In this document: one piece after another, positions 44,310 to 51,210 of the stretch
Numbering within the stretch: the stretch's first letter is position 1
How the letters are laid out: each line of letters begins with the position of its first letter
Source: Lapidilactobacillus achengensis
Lineage (GTDB): Bacteria; Bacillota; Bacilli; Lactobacillales; Lactobacillaceae
Direction: 5' to 3'
DNA length: 64,000 bases
Assembly: GCF_003946655.1 (NCBI RefSeq)
Contig: NZ_RHOV01000001.1
Location: forward strand, 1-64,000
Made by a program: the position numbers and the translations under genes
The notes under the pieces: generated by a model
What the model was told of the DNA's origin: nothing
Database searches by the model: none
The model's input: the letters and a program-made list of their open reading frames with translations, nothing else

Positions 44310-45116
44310 GTGCGTCGACATCGTAAATGGATCAAATTAATTCTGTTAGTCGCTGTGATTTGGTTTTTCACTGGCGCCGGCAGTCCCTTGCCAGCGCAAC
44401 AACGGCTGCAAGTTCAGCAACAGGTCAAACAAGTTTCGCTCAAAACCATCGCCTTGATCAAAGCCGGGTTCCAACGGTTGAACGGTGGCGCCACGCCAGC
44501 GGCGACTGGCGCGTCGGCTGCGGCCAGCGCGGCTGCGGCGAGTCGTGATTCGGCGGCGTCAACGCGCGCATCGAGTTCGTCAAGTTCGACTGCAGTGGCG
44601 CCGCAAACGTCGGATCAGGCGGCGAACACAACACCGATCGAGTCGATCGTCCCAACTGGAAAGTTGCAACGCACTTATTATTATCACTTTGAGGCGCAAA
44701 CGCCCGACCAAGTGCGACAAGTTTTTACCAGCGCGATTGCCGCGTACAACGCCACCCGACTGGTTAATTTAGTGGCGGGCACTGGCCATGGTGACAGCAA
44801 TCAGTTGACCTTGGGTACCTACCAGAAGAACCAAGGCGCTGGCGTTCAGACGACGATCGAATTAGGTCAAGGTGGACCGGCGATCACCACTTATCGGCTG
44901 GGAACTTACGAGCACGCGCGCAATCAAGGCTCGGCGCAACTGAACGTGGCCTATCCTCAAGCCGTGGCGGTTTCCGTGGCTTTGCATGAAGTGGGCCATA
45001 GTTTAGGGTTAGGCCACAGTACCGCGAAAAGTTCGGTCATGTATCCATTGGATCAAGGAGTGACAAGTTTGAGCGCCGCTGATGTGGCGGCTTTGCAACA
45101 AATTTATCCTGCTTGA
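44310..45116 (+). CDS. Matrixin-like zinc metalloprotease, membrane-anchored or secreted
   Basis: A 268-residue protein with an N-terminal hydrophobic segment (IKLILLVAVIWFFTGA), an Ala/Ser-rich spacer (about 70-105), and a C-terminal metallopeptidase domain of the M10/matrixin type: H226-E227-V-G-H230-S-L-G-L-G-H236 followed by the Met-turn SSVMYP. All three zinc histidines and the catalytic Glu are present. Target unknown, likely cell-surface. GTG 44310 is preferred as start because GGGGAG (44297-44302) is at proper distance; ATG 44295 lies within the -10-like box. Confidence 0.83.
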   Translation: MRRHRKWIKLILLVAVIWFFTGAGSPLPAQQRLQVQQQVKQVSLKTIALIKAGFQRLNGGATPAATGASAAASAAAASRDSAASTRASSSSSSTAVAPQTSDQAANTTPIESIVPTGKLQRTYYYHFEAQTPDQVRQVFTSAIAAYNATRLVNLVAGTGHGDSNQLTLGTYQKNQGAGVQTTIELGQGGPAITTYRLGTYEHARNQGSAQLNVAYPQAVAVSVALHEVGHSLGLGHSTAKSSVMYPLDQGVTSLSAADVAALQQIYPA

Positions 45117-45214
45117 TCAGTTCGGAAAAACGGCAATCAGCGATCGCTTACTCGTGTTCGCCAGCCGACGGGAGCGCTGAAACGAGTAAGATAACGTTGA
45201 GCGGCTGGAGCGGA
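45117..45214. other. Start of gene-free structured region
   Basis: Contains a hairpin CTTACTCG (near 45147) / CGAGTAAG (near 45183) and leads directly into module Y copy 2. No gene or convincing promoter is visible between the metalloprotease stop and degV (45117-45626) apart from the features listed. Confidence 0.5.
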
Positions 45215-45347
45215 GAGAATCGGGGTGAGGTCGCCGTGAAATTGTCCTTGGTGGCTCAGCCACTTAGGACAAGGCTCAGCTTTGAGCTTTTCGGCGTCCT
45301 TCCGAAAAGCTCGAAGTGACGCCCACAGCGAGCTCACCCCGATTCTC
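45215..45347. repeat. Closed multi-hairpin module Y, copy 2
   Basis: The closing stem is a perfect 15-bp pair, GAGAATCGGGGTGAG (45215-45229) with 45333-45347, extended inward with few mismatches. It encloses a hairpin TTGTCCT..GTGGC/GCCAC..AGGACAA (45242-45272) and a perfect 11-bp hairpin GAGCTTTTCGG-N7-CCGAAAAGCTC (45284-45312). Same architecture as 17198-17400, with different closing-stem bases. Confidence 0.85.
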
Positions 45348-45374
45348 GCAGTGCAAGCCGCGGGCATGATAGAA

Positions 45375-45490
45375 ACGTGTTCGCCAGCCCAGCTTCTTGC
45401 GCTTAACAACGTCAGGCTTCTGGAGGCAAAGAGCGGCCTCCAAAATCCTGACGAGGTTAATGCTCGGAAGCTACCCGGGCTGGCTCACAC
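45375..45490 (+). repeat. Long hairpin module H, copy 2
   Basis: Stems: GTG/CAC (45377-45379, 45486-45488), CCAGCCC/GGGCTGG (45384-45390, 45477-45483), GCTTC/GGAAGC (45392-45396, 45466-45471), TTAAC/GTTAA (45403-45407, 45456-45460), TCAGG/CCTGA (45412-45416, 45447-45451), GGAGGC/GCCTCC (45422-45427, 45436-45441). The pairing pattern equals that of copy 1 at 17077. A T-tract terminator follows at once. Confidence 0.85.
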
Positions 45491-45496
45491 TCTTTT

Positions 45497-45516
45497 GGGC
45501 GAAGTGCCCCTTTTTT
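45497..45516 (+). terminator. Short terminator after module H copy 2
   Basis: GGGC-GAAGT-GCCC followed by six T residues. It would end a transcript containing the Y and H modules, either read-through from the metalloprotease gene or a separate RNA. Confidence 0.55.
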
Positions 45517-45559
45517 GTTGGTTCGGCTAGTCACTTTTAATGAATTTGGCGGCTAATTC

Positions 45560-45568
45560 TGGTATACT
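45560..45568 (+). promoter_or_regulatory. degV promoter, extended -10
   Basis: TGGTATACT with TGG before TATACT; no clear -35. Located 58 bp before the degV start. Confidence 0.55.
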
Positions 45569-45626
45569 AGCCAAATGAAGCCAATAAAATCATTGCGGTA
45601 AGCGCTTGAGAGGAAGCCTAGATATC

Positions 45627-46475
45627 ATGACTAGCAAAATCAAGATTGTGACTGATTCCTCAGTCCAATTGACACCGGCAGAAATCGAACAATATCAAAT
45701 CACGGTCATCCCACTGACGATCGTGATCGATGACGATGTTTATACTGACGGTGTGAATTTATCAAGGCAAGAATTTATGGAAAAAATGAGCCGATCCAAG
45801 GCCTTACCTCAGACCAGTCAACCTTCGATCGGCACGATCCTGGATTGTTACGATCAGTTAACAGCCGATGGTAGCGAAGTGATCTCGATTCATATGACTG
45901 AAACAATTAGTGGCACAGTCAACGCGGCCCGGCAAGCGGCCCAGATCTCTCGGTCGACGGTGACCGTGATCGACAGTGATTTCACCGATCGGGCGATGGC
46001 GTTCCAAGTGTTACAGGCGGCCAAAATGGCCCAGCAAGGCGCCAGTCGCGAGGCGATCATCGCGGCGGTGGATCAGGTCCGCGACCAAACGGAATTGTAT
46101 ATGTCGGTCACCAGTCTGACGAACATGGTCAAGGGGGGTCGCCTTAGCCGCGTTTCCGGAATGTTATCCAGTCTTTTGAATATCAAAGTTATTTTGCAGT
46201 TACATGATGCCCAGTTAGAGGCGATCTCCAAAGGGCGCGGGATGAAGACGATCCAGAATTTCTACCGGGATCTGGTCAAGAAAATGGCCAATGCCGGCGC
46301 TTCTGTCAAGATGGTCGGCATTTCTCACGCCGACGCGCAAGCCCTCGCTGATCAAGTTAAGGAACAAATCCAAGCCGTTTTACCACAGGTGCCGATCTTG
46401 GTGGCGCCAACGAGCCCTGTAATCGCCACCCATACCGGTGCTGGGGCGATCGCGGTAATGTTTTATCGAGGATAA
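45627..46475 (+). CDS. DegV family fatty-acid-binding protein
   Basis: A 282-residue DegV-fold protein. In Gram-positives FakB proteins of this family hand fatty acids to the FakA kinase for phosphorylation; whether this one is a FakB is not decided by sequence. Conserved blocks: VTDSSVQLTPAEIEQYQI, PQTSQPSIGT, ISGTVNAARQAA, VIDSDFTDRAM and the C-terminal SPVIATHTGAGAIAV. Start at ATG 45627 with GAGGAAG upstream; the in-frame TTG at 45606 lacks a ribosome site. Confidence 0.92.
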   Translation: MTSKIKIVTDSSVQLTPAEIEQYQITVIPLTIVIDDDVYTDGVNLSRQEFMEKMSRSKALPQTSQPSIGTILDCYDQLTADGSEVISIHMTETISGTVNAARQAAQISRSTVTVIDSDFTDRAMAFQVLQAAKMAQQGASREAIIAAVDQVRDQTELYMSVTSLTNMVKGGRLSRVSGMLSSLLNIKVILQLHDAQLEAISKGRGMKTIQNFYRDLVKKMANAGASVKMVGISHADAQALADQVKEQIQAVLPQVPILVAPTSPVIATHTGAGAIAVMFYRG

Positions 46476-46483
46476 GCGGGAAG

Positions 46484-46512
46484 AAAAGTGGGGCTACGGT
46501 TCCACTTTTTTG
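46484..46512 (+). terminator. Terminator after degV
   Basis: AAAAGTGG pairs with CCACTTTT around a 10-nt loop, followed by T residues. Confidence 0.75.
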
Positions 46513-46540
46513 TTGATTTTTTCAGGTTTTAGAGTATGTA
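46513..46540 (+). promoter_or_regulatory. Promoter of the SGNH hydrolase gene
   Basis: TTGATT (46513-46518), 16 bp, TATGTA (46535-46540). Confidence 0.45.
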
Positions 46541-46560
46541 AACATGGGTCGTGAAAGTTA

Positions 46561-47412
46561 ATGAAGAAAATGGGACAGGCACTTAAAGTTATCTTGACCA
46601 TCGTGATCAGCGCGTTGGTCATGTTTTTGGTGCTAGAATTGGTGGTCAAATCACCAGCAGGAACAACCAGTCACGGGGGTCGTTTGACCACCAAGCAAAC
46701 TAAAGTGAAGGCCACGGTCAACTATGTGGCCATTGGCGATTCGCTGACTTTCGGGTTAGGCGATGCCAGTGAGAGTGGCGGGTACGTGCCCTTGGTCAAA
46801 TCACAGTTGGCCGAGGTCGATAATGTAACTCTGACCAGTGAGAACTTTGGTAAGAGCGGGGATACTTCCAGTCAAGTGTATCAGCGCATCGTTAAATCCA
46901 AGGACATTCAAGCGGGGTTGGCCAAGGCGGATCTGATCACCATGACCGTCGGCGCCAATGACTTGATGCACATCATCAAAAAAGATGTGATGAACATGGA
47001 TTTGAATAAAGTTAAGGCAGGTCAGAAGGTTTATCAGAAGAATTTGAATCGGTTGATCAAGGAGATTCGCAAGTATAATCCCCAGGCGCCCTTAGTCGTG
47101 GCGAGCATCTATAATCCGTTTTATGTTTATTTCCCACAGATCACGGATATGAAAACCAGCATGGGCCTGTGGAATCAAACGACCCAACAGGTGCTCAAGC
47201 AATATACGCAAACGTATTATGTGGATATTGACACGGTGATAACCCAACCAAAAGGATCGATCCTGGCGAATAACAAGGCGGGTCAGGATGCCTTCAATCC
47301 GTATCTGTATACGGAAGATCACTTCCATCCGAATAATCGCGGCTACCAAGCGATTGCCGGTCGCTTCGTCAAGAAGATCCAGAGTATCAGAACAGCTTGG
47401 TTATATCGTTAG
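46561..47412 (+). CDS. SGNH/GDSL hydrolase, membrane-anchored (YpmR-like)
   Basis: A 283-residue GDSL-type esterase or lipase. An N-terminal membrane helix (VILTIVISALVMFLVLELV) anchors an extracellular SGNH domain: block I AIGDSLTFGLGD, GKSGDTSSQV, block III VGANDLM, and block V TEDHFHPNN with the Asp-His pair. The natural ester substrate is unknown. It precedes the DUF2140 and YozE genes as in other lactobacilli and Bacillus (ypmR-ypmS). The ribosome site is weak (GTGAAAG); ATG 46570 is an alternative start. Confidence 0.87.
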   Translation: MKKMGQALKVILTIVISALVMFLVLELVVKSPAGTTSHGGRLTTKQTKVKATVNYVAIGDSLTFGLGDASESGGYVPLVKSQLAEVDNVTLTSENFGKSGDTSSQVYQRIVKSKDIQAGLAKADLITMTVGANDLMHIIKKDVMNMDLNKVKAGQKVYQKNLNRLIKEIRKYNPQAPLVVASIYNPFYVYFPQITDMKTSMGLWNQTTQQVLKQYTQTYYVDIDTVITQPKGSILANNKAGQDAFNPYLYTEDHFHPNNRGYQAIAGRFVKKIQSIRTAWLYR

Positions 47413-47430
47413 GAAATCGAGGAGTAAATC

Positions 47431-48081
47431 ATGGCAGAACAAACGCAAACACAAACTCTACGGCGGACCCCAGCCGCGAAATCCCCTAAGAAAAACAAAC
47501 CGAAACAACCTTTCAATCTGTGGAAGTGGCTTTTCCTAGTCTTGATCGGTTTGATTTTAGGCGTGGGCATTTTTGTCGGCACGAAGCTATTCATTAGCCC
47601 GGCGCCGACCACCTTATCGGCCGACGTGGCGGCGGCTGACGAGCCGGTCATGAATGTGCAGATGACCAAGAAGCAGGTCAATCGGATCGTCGCGTATGGA
47701 CTCAGTGATTACTTGAAGAGTGATGACATTAAGTATCAGTTCAAATTAACCGATCAAGCCGTTTTGAGCGGCAATTTCGCCTTCTTAGGGACTCAGGTGC
47801 CCTTTAACTTATCGCTGGATCCCTACGTGTTGGAAAACGGCGACATCCAATTGAAGGCCCAAAGCTTGTCGATCGGCGCGCTCCCAATTCCAATCAGCCA
47901 AGTGATGAACTTTATTGGTCATGACTATAAGATTCCTAGCTGGGTCAGCCTGGACACGAAGAAGAGTACGATCACCCTGCATTTACGCAAGTACAAGATC
48001 AAAAACGGGATTAGCCTGCGGGCCACGCGCTTTGATTTAGATAACGATGAACTGGATTTCAGCGTGTATTTGCCGAAATAA
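47431..48081 (+). CDS. DUF2140 membrane protein (YpmS)
   Basis: A 216-residue protein with a basic, Lys/Pro-rich cytoplasmic start, one membrane helix near 30-55 (WLFLVLIGLILGVGIFVGT) and an extracellular domain (about 70-216) of the DUF2140/YpmS type. Function unknown; the constant pairing with the SGNH hydrolase gene suggests an envelope role. GAGGAG precedes ATG by 8 bases. Confidence 0.85.
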   Translation: MAEQTQTQTLRRTPAAKSPKKNKPKQPFNLWKWLFLVLIGLILGVGIFVGTKLFISPAPTTLSADVAAADEPVMNVQMTKKQVNRIVAYGLSDYLKSDDIKYQFKLTDQAVLSGNFAFLGTQVPFNLSLDPYVLENGDIQLKAQSLSIGALPIPISQVMNFIGHDYKIPSWVSLDTKKSTITLHLRKYKIKNGISLRATRFDLDNDELDFSVYLPK

Positions 48082-48222
48082 GGGCGCAATTCGGACAAGC
48101 CGGCAGACGGAACTCACCGGGTTTGCGCTGATTAACTTTGCTGAGGCGCTGGCTTTATTTTTACTGACCTGGTGCCGTACTTTTGATAATGATTTCGCAG
48201 GAATAAGAAAGGTGGCGCGCGC

Positions 48223-48450
48223 ATGATCTTCAGACGCAGCTTTTATCAATATTTAATGACCCAACGAAATCCCAACAGCCACGATGAGATCGCGCAGTTT
48301 GCCAACAACGCGTTCTTTGATCATAGTTTTCCTAAACAGGAAACGGATTATGACCGACTTTCGCGTTATTTGGAATTGAATGGCAATTATTTGCCGGGCA
48401 TGACGATTTTCGATCAGGCCTACCAACAATATTTGGAAAGTGAAGCATAG
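48223..48450 (+). CDS. YozE family protein (UPF0346)
   Basis: A 75-residue all-helical protein with the family start [13 protein letters not shown] and the segment [20 protein letters not shown]. YozE has a sterile-alpha-motif-like fold but no proven role. AAAGGTGG precedes ATG. It lies 12 bp before the protease gene. Confidence 0.88.
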   Translation: MIFRRSFYQYLMTQRNPNSHDEIAQFANNAFFDHSFPKQETDYDRLSRYLELNGNYLPGMTIFDQAYQQYLESEA

Positions 48451-48462
48451 CGAGGGAAAAGA

Positions 48463-50076
48463 TTGAAATCAACAGATCAAGAACAGCCAACTGGGGATCA
48501 GGCTGAACAACCCCAAACCGCCGCCCCCAAGGAACCGGAACAAGCGGGAGCAAGCGCGGCGCCTGAGCCGCCTGTATTCGATACAGAGGCGGCCATCAAC
48601 CTCATCAAGCTAACCTCAAATGAGGGGCAACTGGGGCAACTGTTGCCCAAGCCGCAACGTCCGAAGCGCTTTACTCGTTTGACTTATTGGGTTAGTGTGG
48701 CGGTCGCCTTGATTTTAGGTGTGGTGGGCGGCGCTGTTTTCACCATGCATCAGGTGTCGCAACGGCTGGCTGCGGTCAGTGAAACACAGCAGGTCAATCA
48801 AGTCTATCACACGATCAAAGCCAATTATTTTCAGAAAGTGAGTTCCAAGAAGTTGATCAACGGCGCCATTTCTGGCATGTTGGACAGTTTGGACGATCCG
48901 TTCTCGCAATATTTGACCACGGAAGAAACCTCCAGCCTCAATGACTCGATCTCTGGGTCCTTCCAAGGCATCGGAGCCCAGGTGCGACAGGGCAAGGAAG
49001 CCATCGAGATCGTCGCTCCGATCAAGGGCTCACCAGCGGAGAAAGCCGGTTTGAAGGCTGATGATCTGATCCTGACGATCGATGGCCACTCTACCGCCAA
49101 AATGACCGTGGATCAAGCCGTCAGCAAGATCCGCGGTAAGCAAGGTAGTACGGTCAAATTGGCGATCAAGCGGGGCAGTGACACCTTCCAAGTCAGTTTG
49201 AAACGAGCAGCGATCGATCAAGCTACGGTCAGTGGCGCCCTTTCAGAAAAGGGCTCCAACGTCGGGGTGATCAGTGTGACGACTTTTGCAGAAAACACCG
49301 CTAGTGGCATGAAAAAGACGATCAAGAAGCTCCGTCAGGCTGGGGCGACTCGTTTCGTGATCGATGTGCGTGGCAATCCTGGCGGCTTAATGGATAGCGC
49401 GCTGGCAGTGACCAGTATGTTTTTAGCCAACAAAAAGGTGATCATGCGGGTTCAGGATCGCGCCGGCCAGGAAGACATTTATCGCGCCAGCGAGAAATAT
49501 GACAAAGGCTTTAAAGTAACAGAACCAGTGGCGGTTCTGATCGATAACAGTAGCGCTAGCGCGGCGGAAATTTTCGCGGCGGCGTTGCAGCAATCGGGTA
49601 CGGCGACGCTGATCGGAACCAAGTCCTATGGGAAAGGCACGGTCCAAGCCGTGGTGCCACTAAGCAAAACCAGCGAAATGAAATTTACCACGGCGAAATG
49701 GTTGACCCCCAACAAGACTTGGATCAACCACAAGGGAATCACCCCCAATGTGCTGGTGGCTTACCCCGCATTGGCGAATCTGAGTCTGATTTCCAGCGGG
49801 GAAACCTTACAAGCTGGTGACGTCAGTGACCAAGTCAAATTGTTACAGCAGAATTTGCAAGGCTTAGGTTACCAGTTGGCGAATACAAAAGGTGTCTATG
49901 ATGATAGCACCGTCGCCGCCGTCAAACAGGTGCAGACACAAGCGCAGCTAACCGCTACAGGCGTTTTTAACGAGCAGACGCGGATCGCGCTGTATCAAGC
50001 CGTGGCCACCTATTTACAAGCCCACGATCAGATGTTGACGCAGGCCATCGCCAAATTAACGGCAACAGGGGCCTGA
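48463..50076 (+). CDS. S41 C-terminal processing peptidase with PDZ and peptidoglycan-binding domain
   Basis: A 537-residue CtpA/CtpB-type serine protease acting outside the membrane. Order: acidic/Pro-rich cytoplasmic segment (1-70), membrane helix (about 74-96), PDZ domain (about 155-235; GSPAEKAGLKADDLILTIDG), S41 catalytic domain (RFVIDVRGNPGG; Ser366 in SSASAAEIFA and Lys391 in SYGKGTVQ, the expected 25 residues apart), and a C-terminal PG_binding_1 domain (about 450-520). TTG start with GAGGG 6 bases upstream. Substrates unknown; the wall-binding domain implies a target at the cell wall. Confidence 0.93.
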   Translation: MKSTDQEQPTGDQAEQPQTAAPKEPEQAGASAAPEPPVFDTEAAINLIKLTSNEGQLGQLLPKPQRPKRFTRLTYWVSVAVALILGVVGGAVFTMHQVSQRLAAVSETQQVNQVYHTIKANYFQKVSSKKLINGAISGMLDSLDDPFSQYLTTEETSSLNDSISGSFQGIGAQVRQGKEAIEIVAPIKGSPAEKAGLKADDLILTIDGHSTAKMTVDQAVSKIRGKQGSTVKLAIKRGSDTFQVSLKRAAIDQATVSGALSEKGSNVGVISVTTFAENTASGMKKTIKKLRQAGATRFVIDVRGNPGGLMDSALAVTSMFLANKKVIMRVQDRAGQEDIYRASEKYDKGFKVTEPVAVLIDNSSASAAEIFAAALQQSGTATLIGTKSYGKGTVQAVVPLSKTSEMKFTTAKWLTPNKTWINHKGITPNVLVAYPALANLSLISSGETLQAGDVSDQVKLLQQNLQGLGYQLANTKGVYDDSTVAAVKQVQTQAQLTATGVFNEQTRIALYQAVATYLQAHDQMLTQAIAKLTATGA

Positions 50077-50116
50077 TTCACTTAAAAAAATATTTTAGAC
50101 CCGATTATTTGGGTCA

Positions 50117-50158
50117 GACGAGCGCTGAGCATCGAGGTTCAGCGCTCGTCTTTTTTTT
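50117..50158 (+). terminator. Terminator after the S41 protease gene
   Basis: Perfect 12-bp stem GACGAGCGCTGA/TCAGCGCTCGTC and eight T residues. Confidence 0.92.
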
Positions 50159-50180
50159 CGCTTGTTTTAGGATAAATGAC

Positions 50181-50208
50181 TTGTCAAATTTGAAAATGGT
50201 GTTATTAT
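50181..50208 (+). promoter_or_regulatory. Promoter of the QAT-type importer operon
   Basis: TTGTCA (50181-50186), 16 bp, TATTAT (50203-50208) in an AT-rich region. Confidence 0.6.
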
Positions 50209-50253
50209 TAAAACAACAAGTTATTAATATAGTTACATGTAGGAGCGATGATT

Positions 50254-51210
50254 TTGATTGAATTTAAAGGGGTCACTAAAGAGTATCAAAGTGGGGCGGC
50301 GTTGGCGGCGATCAATTTGCGCGTCGCTTCGCGGGAGTTGTTTGTTTTAGTAGGACCATCCGGCAGTGGCAAAACCACTTTGTTGAAAACAGTCAATCGG
50401 TTGGTGGTGCCAACTAGTGGGCAAGTGTTGATCGACGGGGTGGACGTTGCCGCTGGCAATTTGCAAGAATTACGGCAACATATTGGGTACGTGCTACAAT
50501 CCAGCGCGCTTTTTCCCAATATGACGGTGCTACAAAACGCCGGGGTGCAGTTGGAGGCCTTGGGCTGGTCCAAGGCGAAGATCCGGCCGCGGATCGAACA
50601 ATTGTTGCAAATGGTGGATTTGGACCCGGCCATTTACGCGAACCGAAAGCCGGCAGAGTTATCTGGCGTCGAGGCGCAACGAGTCGGGATCGTCCGCGCC
50701 TTGGCCGCAGATCCGAAATTGATGTTGATGGATGAACCTTTTTCCGCGTTGGATCCTGTTTCCAAGCGGCAGTTGCAGCAGTTGATTTTGAAATTGCATC
50801 GGGAGTTGGCCACGACGATTATCTTTGTGACGCATGATATGCATGAGGCAATGTTGTTGGCCGATCATGTGGCGGTGATCCATGATGGTCATTTGCAACA
50901 AGTGGGGCGGCCACAAGAGATCATTGGCGCTCCCGCCAATGAGTTTGTCGCTAACTTCTTCAAGGACATTATTGAAGACCACCAAACCTTGCGCCAAGTC
51001 GTTAAAGCGGGCTTTGGTCAAGCAACGGGCCCGTCACCTAGTCCGACGTTGGTGGCTTTGCCGCCGGAAACGACGATCTATCAATGGGCGGCGTTGATCC
51101 AGAACCAGCCGTTGGTTCAGGTCAAGGTTAACCAGACGACATTGGCCGCCACCGATTTGGTGAGTTACTTGGCCAGTTTAGAAAAGGAGGTTGCGACCAA
51201 TGTTCAATGA
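50254..51210 (+). CDS. Quaternary-amine-type ABC transporter ATPase with altered signature
   Basis: A 318-residue ATPase driving the importer encoded next. It has Walker A GPSGSGKTTL near 36-45, Q loop VLQSSALFPN, Walker B LMLMDEPFSALDP and H loop FVTHDMHEA. The ABC signature reads LSGVEAQRVGI instead of the usual LSGGQQQRV: the second Gly is Val and the Gln is Glu. The C-terminal ~70 residues are degenerate compared with the CBS domains of OpuCA. I prefer TTG 50254 as the start because AGGAG (50241-50245) is too close to ATG 50248. It overlaps the permease gene by 11 bp. Confidence 0.88.
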   Translation: MIEFKGVTKEYQSGAALAAINLRVASRELFVLVGPSGSGKTTLLKTVNRLVVPTSGQVLIDGVDVAAGNLQELRQHIGYVLQSSALFPNMTVLQNAGVQLEALGWSKAKIRPRIEQLLQMVDLDPAIYANRKPAELSGVEAQRVGIVRALAADPKLMLMDEPFSALDPVSKRQLQQLILKLHRELATTIIFVTHDMHEAMLLADHVAVIHDGHLQQVGRPQEIIGAPANEFVANFFKDIIEDHQTLRQVVKAGFGQATGPSPSPTLVALPPETTIYQWAALIQNQPLVQVKVNQTTLAATDLVSYLASLEKEVATNVQ

